The notes: a model not told the origin generated them from the letters alone. 64,000 nucleotides of DNA from Talinum fruticosum (GCA_021018815.1 JAITYX010000026.1:496001-560000), one strand, 5' to 3'; counted from the first letter of the stretch, positions 21,181 through 34,500 are shown. Translations and numbers: made by a program.

Positions 21181-21990
21181 AGAACCTTAGATTCGAAGAG
21201 CAGAAACAATTTACGTCGCTCTTTACGGAATTTATAGATGTCTTTGCATGGTCTTACAAAGACATGCCGGGTCTAGGTTCGACTATCACAGAACATAAGA
21301 TCCCGCTTACGAAGATGCTAAGCGTGTTAAGAAAAATTGAGGAGGATAAAACCGAAATGGGCTTTGAAGATTAAGGAAGAGGTTCATAAGAAGTTAAACG
21401 CTAGGTTCATTAAGGTAGTTCACTATCCTCAGTGGGTAGAAAATATAGTTCCAGCTCCGAAGAAAGACGGTAGGGTTCGCGTGTGTGTCAACTTCAGAGA
21501 TCCGAATCCACCTCGTTGTAGATAATATAGCGGGTCATGCATTGCTCTCATTCATGGACGGTTATGCTCGGGTATTATAAGGTGAAGATGGCTGAAGAGG
21601 ATATGGAAAAACGACCTTCATCACTCAATGGGGACTTACTATTATATGGTGATGCCATTTAGGCTTAAGAACGCCAACACAATGTATAAGAGGATAACAA
21701 CAACCCTTACCGCATGATATGATCCATAAAGAGGCTGAATTTTATATGGATGACATGATCATAAAGTCCAAAGATAAGGCAAGGCACCTACCCAGCCTAA
21801 GAAAATTTTTCCCGAGACTCAGGAAATACAACACGCGCCTTAATCCTCAAAAGTGTACCTTTGGAGTAACCTCGAGTAAAGTACTAGGCTATGTTGTCGG
21901 CCTCACAGAATTGAAGGTGATCCACCCACGATCAAAGCCATTCAGAAATCCCTTCGCCAAGCACATAAAATGAGATAAGGGGTTTCCTAG
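21181..21990 (+). pseudogene. Reverse transcriptase of the Tat-like element
   Basis: The RT starts with DVFAWSYKDMPGLGSTITEH, followed by KEEVHKKLNARFIKVVHYPQ and PAPKKDGRVRVCVNFRDPN (21337-21525), the typical gypsy RT fingers motifs. The catalytic motif appears at 21719-21973 as AEFYMDDMIIKSK, retaining the YxDD pair as YMDD. KYNTRLNPQKCTFGVTSSK then gives the connection to RNase H. Short deletions and frame changes separate these parts, including the middle palm (about 21530-21720). It copies element RNA into cDNA. Inactive. Confidence 0.85.
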
Positions 21991-22460
21991 GACGTTTATA
22001 ATACATAACTCGTTTCATATCAAATCGACTATGGTTTGTGAACCTATTTTTAAGAAGTTAAAGAATGGATCTCGAGTCCATTTGGGATGCCGAGTGCTAA
22101 CAAGCATTCGAGAAGGTTAAGGAATACCCGACTAATCCTCCAATGTTAGTTCCACCCCAATTAGGGAAACCTTTACTCCCGTATCCCACCATGACGTGAA
22201 ATAGCTATGGGAGACATGTTAGCTCAATGAGACGGGAAAGAAGAACACGCGATCTACTATCCGAGTGAGAAGTTCCCGCATTATAAGACTAGATACACGC
22301 CACTAGAGAAGACATCATTGGCACTAGTCCGGGCTACTAAGAAGCTCAGGCACTACATGTTAGCCCACATGGTACATGTGGCGGCACCTATGGATCCTAT
22401 TTACACACTTGAGCAACCAACTATTAGCAAGCAAGATAGCGATATGGACTCGTCATGCTA
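21991..22460 (+). pseudogene. RNase H (first) of the Tat-like element
   Basis: Readable blocks are EKFPHYKTRYTPLEKTSLAL and VRATKKLRHYMLAHMVHVA, the C-terminal half of the RNase H that follows RT in gypsy elements. It would remove the RNA strand of the RNA-DNA hybrid. The acidic catalytic part before it is poorly readable (around 22170-22230) because of frameshifts. Confidence 0.7.
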
Positions 22461-22854
22461 TTAGAATTTGAACTCAAGTTTGTCCCTCAAAAAGTGATCA
22501 AAGGAAGGATAGTGTCGAATTCTTAGCCGATCTACCTGTACTCGAATCGCAACCCGAACACCTTAACTTTCCAAATGAAGACATTTTACAAGTAGAGGTT
22601 GACATTTAGACAATGTACTTCAATGGCGCTTCCAATCGAAGGGCTTTGGAGTAGGAATTCTTCTAGTCTCACCTGGAGGGATCACATACTCCCATTTCGA
22701 TCAAACTAGACTTCGCAATCACTAATAACGCTATAGAGTACGAAGCTTGCATCACAAGGCTTGATGCTCGCTATAGAGATCGGGGTCAAGAATATCAAGG
22801 TCTTCGTGACTCCAGCTTGATCATCAATCGATTTCGCAAAGGTGGAATGTACAT
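22461..22854 (+). pseudogene. Second, archaeal-type RNase H of the Tat-like element, truncated
   Basis: From about 22605 the sequence reads MYFNGASN, FGVGILLVSPGGITYSH, NNAIEYEACITRL and DSSLIIN after frame changes, the pattern of the additional RNase H unique to the Tat lineage. The first catalytic aspartate (usually YFDGAS) is Asn here. The domain is cut at 22854 by the following LTR, so integrase is absent. Confidence 0.75.
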
Positions 22855-24393
22855 TGAAGGTTTGCTCAGTGGAGAGGCTAAGTCACCCTAGAGGGGGTGA
22901 ATAGGGTGATGATGAAACTTACTTAAAATTTGAAATAGATATGACTCTAAGGAGAGTGAGAGTCAAATATGAACTCGTAAAATGAGCTAACTCGTAATTC
23001 AGTAGATGATTGAAGAAACAGATTAAACAGAATTCTAAAATTGTCCGAGTCTAAAATGTACTCGGAAAAGTAATAACTCGTAAAGTACATGGAAACCCTC
23101 CCGGGGCAGAAAACCACGGACCATGCTAATCCAAGCACGAAGTCAAATCCACTATTTTGAGTCCACAAAATACAATAGACAGACTCAACCCCGAGTTGCT
23201 CCCTTAGACAACTCCTTACAAGTTTTCCTAGACTCATAAATTCCCTTATCTCGATCTAATACTTCCTAGCCGAGATAACCCTTACAGCTAGGGACAACTA
23301 AGCTGAATTAACCCTTACTTACTTAGAGAGTAAGAAAGAGAGTGTTTGTAATCGAGTACAAGACCTTACAACTCGTAATATAATGAATTACGTAATGGGA
23401 GTTGTAAGTAGAAGATTGAGAATACAATGGCTTTTGATCAAGTATGTGTATTAACAATAGATTCGGCAATCTTCAAGTCTTGAGAGTTAGCTTCTATTTA
23501 TAGATGACCAAGGAGCTTAGCCGTTGTGTCCATCTTCTAACCGGAAGTTCCTTTATGACCGTTGTGAAGGGTTTTCCGAGTCACTCAAAAATATCCGTTG
23601 AAATATGAGCGTTAGACAACGGCTCTTGACTCCTTTGGAAGTGCCTAAAACCACCGGCAGTGTCTTCAAAAGTAAGGTGGAAACCACCGTTGAGCTTAGT
23701 GTTGCAAATTTTCATTTCTGGAAACGGACAACCCCGACACAGATGTCCGAGGCTAGGTCGAGGTGGAAAAGCCTTTTCTGCTCGGTGATTTGACGTTTGA
23801 AGCTTCAGCTACTTTTGTATTTCAAATATAGGATAGCCTCGTTTGAATCACCTACAAAAGTAAATCAATTTGGTTCTCAAAGTATAAAATACTTTGGTCC
23901 AAGATTAGACACAGATAATAATATGATTAAGATAATTAAGTGACTAATTGTTTGGGTCGGAAAAGGAATGGAATTTTCTCGAGTCTAATGTTCATGATAC
24001 TCAAAATTCCGTCCGAGTCAGCCTAAAAGAGAATCAATCTAACTAACGAATATCGGAGGAAATAAACTTGATCTAGACCGAGCATGAATTCAAACTAAAA
24101 TACAGGAGTTAAAGCGCAGAAACTATAGTGTTTGAGTCATGCGATATTTCGAGTGTTGAGTGACTCGTAACCGAGTGAAACATGGTAAGTGCGGATATGC
24201 TTTCGAGTCATACAGAGTCATGTATAAATGCACGAGATAATTTCTATAACACTTAGAGAAAATCCCATATCACTCGTAAAAGTTTTTAAGAAACAGAGAA
24301 TGACTTGGAATCAAAACTTTATAAGTGAGAAAGTCTTATACCCGATTCCCTTGATAGAACTCGGAAAGGTGAAATGTAAAGTTTGAGTCTTCA
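22855..24393 (-). repeat. Lone type I Sirevirus LTR (1539 bp) without matching flanks
   Basis: It starts TGAAGGTTTGCTC and ends GAGTCTTCA. There is no primer site on its left and no polypurine tract on its right, so it stands alone. The adjoining five bases are TACAT and TATTT, which do not form a convincing duplication. The left flank is Tat-like pol and the right flank is the gag array. A TATAAATA box lies at 23495-23502 with CCGTTG motifs at 23521, 23559 and 23595. Confidence 0.85.
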
Positions 24394-27300
24394 TATTTTT
24401 TAGACCTCATTCATTGACTTCTTTTTCCACTTCTTTTGTTGCATCATTGTTTTAAAACCTCCGCCTAGAAGTACCATAGGCTTTTCCTTTAAATTTAAGT
24501 TGCTTGGACTTGGTCGAACATCTTATGAGGTGTTGAAGGTAATGTTCCTTCTTCAAAAACTTATTATCAATTTATAAAGACCCAACTTTTTCATGAAAAA
24601 TAGATGAACCATAATTAAACTTTTTGTCTAAAAAAGATATATTTAGTGAGATCTTTCTTCAAAAACTTAAAGAAATAGTTAATTACGTTTGAAGAAACAG
24701 TTTCCTAAGAATCGAAAAATTTTCTTTTGAATTAGTTTCTTTGCTCGAGTCTGTCATTGCAATCAAACACTTGGATTCATCGTTAGTGTCATCCTCATAA
24801 TCCTCAACATCTTTACTCCAGGTAGCCGCCATGATTGTCTTATTCTTGTTATATTTGTTCTTCTTTGGGCAGTCATTGCCTATATGTTCTTTACTTCCAT
24901 ACTCGAAACAACCGAACTTTTTAGTTATAGGTATTTGGTGAGCAATAGGCTTTACCTTTCTTGTCTAATCTAATGTCCTTATTCCTTTACTTCTTCTTCG
25001 TCGTATTGTGTTTCATCATTCTTTTGAAACCTCTTCCTAGAAGTACTATAGGGTCTTCCTCTAGATCTCGAGCCGCTTGGACTTGGTCCAACATCTTCCG
25101 AGGCTTTCAAGGTAATGTTCCCTCTTCTAAACCTTGTTCTCGGTTTCTAAAGACTCAACTTCTTCTTAAAAAACAGATGAATCAAAATTGAACTTTTAGT
25201 CTAAAGTGAAGATATATTTAGTAAGATCTTTCTTAGAAAACTTAGGGTAATAGTTAATTACCTCTTCAAGATCAATTTCCTCAAAAGCGTATAACTCGTT
25301 TTTTAAAATCGGTTTCTTTGTCCGAGTATGTCATAGCAATCAAAAACTTGTATTCATCCTCAATGTCATCTTCATCATATTATTCATCTTTACTCTTGGT
25401 AACCACCATGAATTTCTTATTCTTATAATCTATCTTCCTCTTTGCGTTATACTTGGTGATATGTTATTTGTTCCCATACTCAAAACAATCGGTTTTTTTA
25501 GTAGAAGAAGTATTTGGAGAGAAATAGGATTTACCTTTCTTGTCTTTCCTAAATACCTCGTTCCCTAGCTTCTTGTTCCAAGCACTTGTGTTTCATTAAT
25601 CTTTTGAAACCTCCGCCTAGAAGCAACGATAGGGTCTTCTTGTAATCTGAGGTCGCTTGATCTTGGTCCAAGTATCTTCCGAGGCTTTCAAGGCAACATT
25701 CCTTGTTTAAAATCATTTTCTTAGTTTCTAAGGCCTTAAATTTTCCTTGAAAAATATATGAATCAGAATTAGACCTTTTGTCCAATGAAAAGATATAATT
25801 AGTAAGATCTTTCATTAAAAACTTCAAGAAATACTTAATTACCTCTTCAAGATCAGATTCCTCTAAATCAGTCCTTGGCTTTTCAATATCAGCTTCCTAA
25901 AAAGTAGACAACTCGTTGTTTAAAATCAGTTTCTTTGTCCGAGTATATCATAGCAACAAGACATTTGGATTCATCGTCGGTGTCATCTTTATCATCTTAT
26001 TCATCTTCACTCCCGGTAACCATGAAGAATTTCTTATTCTTATATCTATCTTAATCATTAGGTAGTACTTGGTGATATGTTATTTGTTGCCACACTCAAA
26101 ATAATCGAAAGTTTTAGTAGAAGAAGTATTTGGAGAGAAATAGGATTTACCTTTCTTGTCTTTTCTAAAGACATCATTCCTTGGCTTCTTCTTCCACTAC
26201 TTGTGTTTCATCGGTCTTTTGGAACCTTCGCCTAGAAGCCCCATAGGGTCTTCCCGTAAATAAGAGGTTTTCAAGGTAACATTCCTTCTTCGAAACCTTT
26301 TCGTAGTTTCTAAAGACTCATATTTTTATTTAAAAAAAGATGAATAAGAATTGGACCTTTCGTCCAATGAAAAGATATAATTAATAAGATCCTTCTTCGA
26401 AAACTTGAAGAAATACTTATTTGCCTTTTCAGGATTAGTTTCTTCTAAATTAGACAACTTTTGTTTTGAATTAGTTTCTTTGTCCGAGTCGACTCATAGC
26501 AAGCGGACACTTGGATTCAGCCTTAGTGTCATCCTCATCATCCGATTCATATTCACTCTAGGTAGCCACCATGACCTTCTTATTCTTGTAATCTTTCTTC
26601 TTTTCTAGGTAGTATTTGATGAAAAAGAGGATTTACCTTTCTTGTCTTTTCTAAATACCTCATTCCTTGGCTTCATCTTCCACTCCTTGTGTTTTATCGT
26701 TATGTTGACACCTTTACATAGAAGTACCACAAGGTCTTCCTCTAAATCTTAGCTGCTTGGACTTGGTCAAGCATCTTCCGAGGCATTAAAGGCAAAGTTC
26801 CTTGTTCAAAACCTTGTTCTTAGTTTCTAAAGACTCAAATTTCTCTTGAAAAAGAGATGAATCATAAATGGTTTTATCGTGTAAAGTAAAGACATATTTA
26901 GTAAGGTCATTCTTCGAAAACTTAACGTAATAGTTAATTACCTCTTAAGGATCAGTTTGCTCATAATAATGAAGCTTTTATTTTGAATTAGTTTCTTTGT
27001 CCGAGTTTGTAATAACCATTAGACTGTTGGATTCGTCCTAAGAGTCAAGCTCAGTATTTGATTCATCTTTACTCCAAGCAGCCACCAGGAATTCTTTGGG
27101 TAGTCCTTGGCTATATGTTCCTTGCTACCATACACAAAACAACCAAACATTTTAATGGAAGAAGTTTTTGGAGAGAAAGAGGATTTAACTTGTATTTTTG
27201 TAAACCATATTCATTGGCTTCTTATTCCACTTCTTGTGCTGCATCATTCTTTTGAAACCTCTACATAGAAGTACAATAGGGTCTTCCTCTAAATTTGAGT

Positions 27301-27519
27301 TGCTTGGACTTGGTCCAAGCATCTTCCGAGGCATTGAAGCCAGCGTTCCTTCTTTAAAATCTTATTCTATGTTTCTAAACACTCAACTTTTTCGTGAAAA
27401 AGAGATGAATCGAATTAAACTTTTTGTCTACAAGTAAAGATATATTTAGTGAGATCTTTCTTCAAAAAGTCAAAGAAATAGTTAACTATGTCTTAAGGAA
27501 CAATTTCCTCGAATTAGAC
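24394..27519 (-). repeat. Tandem array of a gag fragment, minus block (about 5.5 units)
   Basis: Each unit encodes, in minus sense, the end of a coiled coil, ALKASEDAG-like sequence, GFKRMMKHK, a zinc knuckle, an acidic stretch and NYFLKFSKKDLTKYIF. An anchor (TCCTCTAAAT or variants) ends at 24494, 25066, 25646, 26261, 26747 and 27294, giving spacings of 572, 580, 615, 486 and 547 bp. One unit near 26260 has lost the segment around GCTTGGACTTGGTCC. The best open frame is 25549-25827 (MKFLMKDLTNYIFSLDKRSN). No knuckle I read keeps all four CCHC ligands. The sequence is homologous to element 1 and 3 gag but clearly diverged. Confidence 0.85.
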
Positions 27520-28974
27520 TGAAGGTTTGCTCTTGGAGTGTCTAAGTCACCCTAAGGGGGTGAATAGGGTGATGAAGAAATTAAATAATTTTTGCACCAA
27601 TACACACCAGAAGGAGTTTCGAGTCTAGATTAGACTCGTAATGGTAATAACACAAATATATGTGGAAACCCTCCTAGGGCGGACAATCACGGATAATGCT
27701 AATCCAAGCACCAACTCAAATCTACTATTTTGAATCCACAAAATACAGAGGACTGACTCAACCAGAATTGCTCCCTTAAACAATTCCTTATAATGTTTTC
27801 CTGAGCTAAGAAGTTCCCTTATCCGATCTAGTACTTCCCGACCGAGGTAACCTTTACAATCAGGGACAATTGAGCTGAGTTAACCCTTATAGCTCAGTTA
27901 AGGGACATACCAAGAAAGTAAGAGAAAGTATGTAACCGATTACTTGACTTTACAACTCGTGAGAAGATGAATTATAGACTTGGAGTTGTAAGTAGAAGAT
28001 TGAGTAAGAATGAGAACAACAAGTAAGTTCGGCAATATGTTCAACAAATCGGTTCAACAAAATTAATTGAACAGTCTTCTAGTCTTGTGGAGTGACTTCT
28101 ATTTATAGCCAACTAGGTAGAGTGGCCGTTGAGTCTTGGTTCTAGACAGAAGTCTTCACTAGCCGTTGTAACGACTCTTCCGAGTCACTCGAAAAATATT
28201 CGTTGGGATGTGATCGTTGTGGAACGACTCTTGGCTCCAAAAGATGGTCTAATCACTTGGTGGTGACTCGAAACCTAAGGTCGAAACAACTGTTAGGCCT
28301 AGAGCTGGATTTTTCCAGCTTTGGAAACAAACAACCCCGACATGGTGTTTGAGCCATGTCCTAAAGTAGCTAAAACTTGTCTCGCTGGTGTTAAACAGAC
28401 TAGAAGCAGAGTTGCGTTTGTAATTCAAAAATAGATTAGTCTCGTTTGATTAACCTACAAAAACAAACCACATTGGTTCCTAAAGTATAAAATATTTTGG
28501 TCCAAGATTAGGCACAAATAATAATTAAGTCGAGTAATTAAATGCTTAATTATCTTTAGCCTAAAAGAATGGAATTTTCTTTGTTCAATATTCAATACGC
28601 TCAAATTCCATCTTGAGTCAATCCCGAAATGATCAAGTTAGAAAGAGTAAAATATCGTAGTATAAGAACTTGATCTCGATAAAATAATTATCGGAGATAT
28701 AAACCGACTTAGAAGAAATAATTAACATTGTAATTAATTTTGCATTGAAATATAAAGTCAATGCTCGGAATAAGAGTATTAGAGAAATTATTTGAACATG
28801 CGATGGTTCCGAGTCATGTCCGAGTGAGTCGAATCACAAGTGAACATGATATGCAATAAGGTGCTTTTTGAGTCAGTCGGACCATAATGAAAACTTAGAT
28901 GAGAGTTTATATAATATTTAGAATGATTTAGAATCAAAACCTAAGAGAGATAGAGATTTATACCCGAGTCTTCA
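27520..28974 (-). repeat. Type II LTR (1455 bp) of element D-E
   Basis: It starts TGAAGGTTTGCTC and ends CCGAGTCTTCA. A TATAAATA box lies at 28100-28107, with CCGTTG motifs at about 28126 and 28163 upstream in minus sense. It ends like the LTRs of element 3. Confidence 0.85.
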
Positions 28975-28990
28975 ATCTCCTCCTTTTTGA
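28975..28990 (-). promoter_or_regulatory. Terminal polypurine tract of element D-E
   Basis: The minus strand reads CAAAAAGGAGGAGAT directly before the LTR. A second purine tract (29456-29490) lies about 470 bp further in. Confidence 0.75.
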
Positions 28991-29449
28991 TGAAAGGCAT
29001 TCCATACTTAAGATAGAAATTTGTTAGTGCATTGCATAAATTTTCATTGCTAATGATCACAATAGAAAGTCACGTTCTCTTATGTATCGGAGGAAAATAA
29101 TATTTTGTAAAGAATCATAGTAGAGATTGACTTGAAATCCCGAAAGTGCAGTTCGGATCATAACATTACTTAGAGCATATGTGCGCATAATGAAATATTA
29201 GAGCAAAAAGAATTGAAACCAGAGCGAGATATGTTAACGAGTTAAGTAGTAGAGCATAGTGAAGTATCGGATTATAAAACACTAAAAATATGTAACTTAG
29301 AAACAGGTATGCTCGTAATGGTAAACATCAATATTAGAGCATAGAAAAAACATATCGGAGCATCAACACAATTCAGAACTAAGTATGCTCGAAAAAAATT
29401 CATTACTTAGAGAAAAAAATAAACAAACTACAAAAACATCAAGTTTTTC

Positions 29450-30212
29450 GTATATTTTCTCCCCTAGCATTGCATCAAAAAGAGGGAAGAAAATAGCAAA
29501 TGAGTACAACCGATGTTGGACAAAGGATAGAAATGGAAACGAAGAAAAGAAAATAGGCTAAGAACAGGGGGCTTGTTGTCCGGATGAGGAGGGTCGAGCA
29601 TTACGCTTGCCCTCTAAGCTTATGAGGAGGTGGATGAGTGAGGCGGTTGCAGAGACTGGGATGTCGGAAGTTGCTTTGTCTTGGTTTTGTGAACCAAAAG
29701 GACATCTTCCTTAGGCTCATCTTCCTCGAAGACAGCTCGTGGGCTGTGCTTCGGGACAGCTTGCTTTGGACCGACTAATGTCCCCAACTTCTTCTAACCC
29801 ACCGAGAGCATGATCCGAGGAGATCAGCTCCGGTTCGAGTCCTGGTGCCCCTTGGCCCTCCGGTTGAGCAGCCTCTTCTTTTTCCTTTTCTTCTTCCTTT
29901 TCTTCTTCCTTCTCTCGCTTCCTTTTCTTCTCCTTTCTCCTCTTCTTTCTCTTCTTCAGCAGAGTGCTTCTTCTGTCGCTTTCTCACTGCTCTTTTCGCC
30001 TCAGCAGAGGTAGACTTAGCTAGGCTGGAGGATTCCTTAGAAGAGTTTGAGTCTTGAGCAGCTTTAGATCGTCATTCGTGAAGGAGTTGGAGCTACTCAT
30101 GTTGCTCCCCGATAATGGCCTTGAACTCGAGCATAAGTTCCTAACATTCCGTGATCCGGGACTCGCTCGGTCTTCCGGTTAATTACTAGGTCTTGATAGA
30201 TGGGTTTGAGAG
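29450..30212 (-). pseudogene. C-terminal part of the env-like ORF of element D-E
   Basis: The minus-strand reading at 29775-29987 is a Lys/Glu/Arg-rich tract (EEEKEEEKGEEKEAREGRRK) followed by TRTGADLLGSC and WVRRSWGH. Element 3 has the same order, a KEKEKKKKEKEK run followed by NLLISRSEWVRRS, so this is the same gene rather than random low complexity. A polar, possibly disordered or coiled tail is all that can be described. The N-terminal half is lost at about 30212, where LTR sequence begins. Confidence 0.6.
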
Positions 30213-30221
30213 AGTGGAGAG

Positions 30222-30678
30222 TGTTCTGAAGAATGGGATTTTCTGAATTTAATATTCAATATACTCAAATTCCATCGCGTCAATCCTAAGGATGATCAAG
30301 TTAGAAGGATAGAACATAAGAGTTTAACAACTTGATCTAGTCAAATAATCCTCAAAGAAATAAACTAACTTAGAATAAGGAATTAACACCTGTAATTCTC
30401 TTTACGTTGAAATATGCAATCAATACTTAGAATAAGAGTGTTAGAGAAATTATTTGAGCATGCGATAGTTCCGAGTGATGTCTAAGTGAGTAAAAGACAT
30501 CAATGCAGAAGAAATGCAATAAGGTGCTTTCCGAGTCAGTCATAACAGAATGAAAACTTACACACGAGTTTCTATAGTGCTCGTAATGACTTGAAATCAA
30601 AACTTAAGAGAGGTAGGATTTATACCTAAGTCTTCATATAATACTCGTAATGACATAGAGTTAGAAACCGAGTCTTCG
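30222..30678 (-). repeat. Outer part of a type II LTR
   Basis: It matches the type II LTR from GATTTTCTGAATTTAATATT through GCGATAGTTCCGAG to the end GAGTCTTC, where the expected final CA reads CG. It is the remnant 5' LTR of element D-E. Confidence 0.75.
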
Positions 30679-31480
30679 GATCTATTCGAATTAGAAGAAT
30701 GGATTAGGGGAATGAAAAATATATTTTATTTGTGAGGTACCTGAAGAAAAAAGGTGAACATAAGGACATATTACGTAATCGGTGAAGTAGACATTTAGTG
30801 GAGCGATGAAAAACAAATTTTGAGGTTGTGAGTTCACTTGGGGGAAATTTTTAGAAGTGCTTACAACTAAAGTTTACTCAACTAAAGTTCGGCGACAAAA
30901 AGAAAAAGAGTTTTTAGAGTTGAAAATAGACAAGCAACATGACGGTAATGCAAGTATGCTAGTAAATTTATGGAGCTATCTAGATTTGCCCGGACTTTGT
31001 CACTAGTGATATGATGAAAATGATAAGGTTTGAGAAGGGCTTGGCTGATTACATTGGACATTATCCCCTTGGCCAACCTATCAAAGATTATCCAAAATTG
31101 AATGAGAGAGCAAGCAGAAGTGGAACATGTAAAGAATGAACTAAGGGCCTTAAATCCCGAAAACTCAAAAAGGAAGTGGAATAATATAAGTGAAAGTATA
31201 GTTCAAAATAAACATGTTACTAGTTTAAACAAGGGTCACTCATTGAATACTTCGAACCCCGTAGGAAATATGGTCGAACAAATCATAACACACCGGATTG
31301 TCGAATGAGTAGTGATAAATGTATATGGTGTGGTAACCCTAAACATTTAGTAAATGCTTGCCCAAGAAGACAGAAAGTTGTAAAGAAGGGAGTTGTCAAG
31401 CCCCGATGGCACCTCGTTAATGACCCGTACCATCTTCCTAATCTGTGATCTGTCGGACGAGCATACATGAAGAACAAGAA
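30679..31480 (+). pseudogene. Gag of the chromovirus
   Basis: The sequence begins inside gag (WIRGMKNIFY, then YYVIGEVDI and WSDEKQIL, a gypsy gag core). Near the end is a complete CCHC knuckle at 31320-31361, CIWCGNPKHLVNACP, with all four ligands present. It is followed by basic sequence VVKKGVVKPRWHL. The open frame 31102-31308 (MREQAEVEHVKNELRALNPE) precedes it. The knuckle binds element RNA during packaging. Stops separate the core from the knuckle and the N-terminus is gone. Confidence 0.8.
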
Positions 31481-31539
31481 AGAAGCCGTAATTTCAGTGG
31501 ATGATTGTCACCGGTAGTCTTTTTCCATGCTCAAAGTCT

Positions 31540-34500
31540 TTTTATATTTAATTTGATTTGGGTGCCACCCATTCATTTATATTTACTCAAGTTGGCTCTT
31601 AAATAAATTCGGAAGATCATAAGGCCGAATAGAATACTAAATCAAGTTCCCAAATGGAAAAGTGGTAAAAGGCCGAATTCTTTATCAGCATTTACCAAGG
31701 TCATATGTGGGGAGTTATTTCCCACGATTTAATCCAAGTTAATCTATTGGAATTGTAACACCCTAAGACCCACCCTAGGAGTATTACATGCCGGGGTTCC
31801 CCGAGAGGAACCCCTAAGACTACTTATAGGTTTTCTTAGATTAGCGGAAGTGTGTTTCTAGGTTTTCAAAGGTTTTCCTAAAAATTTCGGCAGAGTTTCC
31901 TCCGTATATGGCTAATCCCATAGGCTTAAAGCCTTAACCCTACATAAAACACATTCATAAACTCAATGAGCCACACGGTCGGAGTATGAACAACACAAGC
32001 TCAACGAGCCACACGCTCGGAGTAAACACGACACAAACTTAACGAGCCACACGCTCGGAGTATTCACATAGGGCTTTTATATTCATAATTAAAACTTAAG
32101 TTCACATACAACCGATCTTTACAAACATCTTTACAAACAAGAAGACAGAAAAACATGTAGTGAGTCCGGCAACTCCTATCCGTCTCGCTATTTCGAAAGC
32201 GAAAAGCCACTCTTAAGAGTCTTACTTCGTACCTGAAATGTTGGTGAGGTCATGAGCCCCACGAGCCCAGTGAATAACCCAAACCCAACCCCAGGTTTCA
32301 CTTTGCACATTAATTCATTAACAAACGCACGTAAGTACACCATTCATTCATAACACGCGATTCAAATCATACATGCTTAAGACATGCGAGATTCTAACTT
32401 ACCAACTTACCAAGAAGTACAATGACATCTTTTAATCATGAATTCAATCAGAACATACTTCATTCTTCTTTCTAGGCAAGTACGTCATAGAATCATTCAT
32501 CATCTAAGGCATTCATCACGTAAATCATATCTTATTTCTTATCGTATTCATTTCTTATGAAATAAGGATTTGTTCTTCTTCTCATTCTTCTTCTTGATTT
32601 CAATTATGCATTTCATAAATCATTACTTCTTTCTTTCTTGTTCATCATGCATAATCATTTGTTTCTTCATATCATAAGTCTTTAATTATTCTTAATTTCG
32701 AATGGAAAGAAGATTTATGTTCCGCTCTAAAGACCAGTTCTTAGAGCCAAAATAATTCATTGGCTCGGTTCTTGGAGGCAAAATAATTCGTGGCCTTGAG
32801 GCAAAATAACTCGTGGCCTCGAGGCTTGCCTCACTCGAAGGACGCATACCGTGAATAATTCATGGAAGCAAAATAATTCGTGGCTTCGGTTGACGAGACA
32901 CTTCTATGGCCATAGCTTCAGAGGGTTCTTTGATTTGTGGGGTCTTAGATCAATAACACAATCCGTTTTCCCTTCTTTAGTTCTTTATGTTTCTTATTTT
33001 CTTACTATTTTCTTATTACATCATTAAGGTACACGTAATTCATATAATTCATGCTCAACACTTTCATATGTAACATCTTCACAACTAACAATTCACATAA
33101 GCAAGTTCCATTCAAGTACAATCAATCCAATTCATATAGGCATTCTTATGTCATTTATAATCAATGTACTTTAAAATAAACACATCAATTAGAATTTCTA
33201 ATCATCGAATTTATTGCTTCATGATTACGTATTATCGCGCATAGGTGGTTTATGATTTCATAACTTTCCTTAATCGATATATATCTCTTAATCTAGCTAT
33301 ATAGCTTCTTAAATTTCAGTTCTAAACTCGGTTACTCAATTAGTTTCAATTTTGCCCAAAACAGCACATTTTCACTAAAAAACCATATCTTCCAATCTAC
33401 TCATCCAATGCATACCAAAATTTACAGGAAATTCTCATAAATTATCAGGAAGCTATAGAATTTTAGGCTACACATGAATTCACAATAATTCGGACAAGTA
33501 GGATAAATGACTCGCAAAATCGCACTTAAATCATGAATTCAATTTTCTGATTTCTCTCACAATTCTATTCAAGCTACTTTCATCAATTCTCAATATACAA
33601 CTCAACAATCATGCTCAACGATGCTCAAATATCATTAAATTTATGAACTAGGCATAAATCGCAACATGGTTTTCAATCTATGAGTAGCTAAATTTGTGAA
33701 TTTAGCCCTCTAACTTCTTCAATTAAACCTATGGGTTTCAATTCCATAATTGAATTTCAAGTTCAATCCACCTAACTTATTTTATCTTTTGAGGATGAAT
33801 TCAGATTACTCACCTTAGATTCTTAGTGGTTCTAAGAATTTCGGTTTTAGAGGATTCAATTTCGGATTGGGTGATTTTGCTTTGCTTTCTTATTTTTGGT
33901 TTTGGTCTCCTCTACCCGACTCTCTTTTTCCTCCTTTCGCTGCTCTCGGCACCTCTTGCTCGCCCCTCATTCTCCTTGGCCCTAGTTTCGATTCCGTTAA
34001 TCTAGCCGTCTCCCTCCTCGCGCTCGCTAGCCGCACGAGGCACGCCGTGCCCCTTCTTCCTCTTTGTTCCCCTTCGGTCTCTGTTTCATTCTAGCTCTCT
34101 AGCTCTCTCTTTTCGGGTCTCGAACCCTCTCACTCTTCCTCTCAATCTCTCGTTCTCAATTTTTGCTTCGGTTCCTTCAATCCCTCGCTCTCTTTGCTAT
34201 GCTCTTTTTCTTCTATTTTCAATTTTCCTTCTCGCTTCCCCTTTTCTTCTTTTGCTTGCTCCGGCTCTCCCTCAAACTCTCTTTCCTCTCTGCTCTGCTT
34301 TTGCTTCTTTCTCTCTCTTTGGACGATTTCTCTTAGTCCCACTTTGGGTTTCTCTCTCCTAATCTCCTTACTACACCTAATTAGATTTGTGAGAGCACAC
34401 TATTGGACCCCTTAATTCCCGGACTTAGTTTTCTCGCAGTACTCCACTCCCATTTAAATGCTAGAACCTTTTTATCCCCCTTTTATTTCCTTTTATTTTT

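Larger units (their letters stand above)
14645..22854 (+). mobile_element. Tat-lineage Ty3/gypsy element, truncated in its second RNase H
   Basis: The order is 5' LTR (14645-16506), putative primer site, leader with tandem repeats, gag, protease, RT, RNase H and a second, archaeal-type RNase H. The extra RNase H after the usual one is the mark of the Tat lineage. Integrase and the 3' LTR are missing, because a type I Sirevirus LTR begins at 22855. All coding parts carry frameshifts and stops. Confidence 0.8.
27520..30678 (-). mobile_element. Type II Sirevirus-like element with internal deletion (D-E)
   Basis: It consists of a complete 3' LTR (27520-28974), polypurine tract, the C-terminal part of the env-like ORF (to about 30212) and then the outer 457 bp of a 5' LTR (30222-30678). 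Everything from the 5' LTR interior through gag and pol is missing. The left flank is gag array (TAGAC) and the right flank is chromovirus gag (GATCT), so the two ends do not share a target duplication. Confidence 0.75.
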
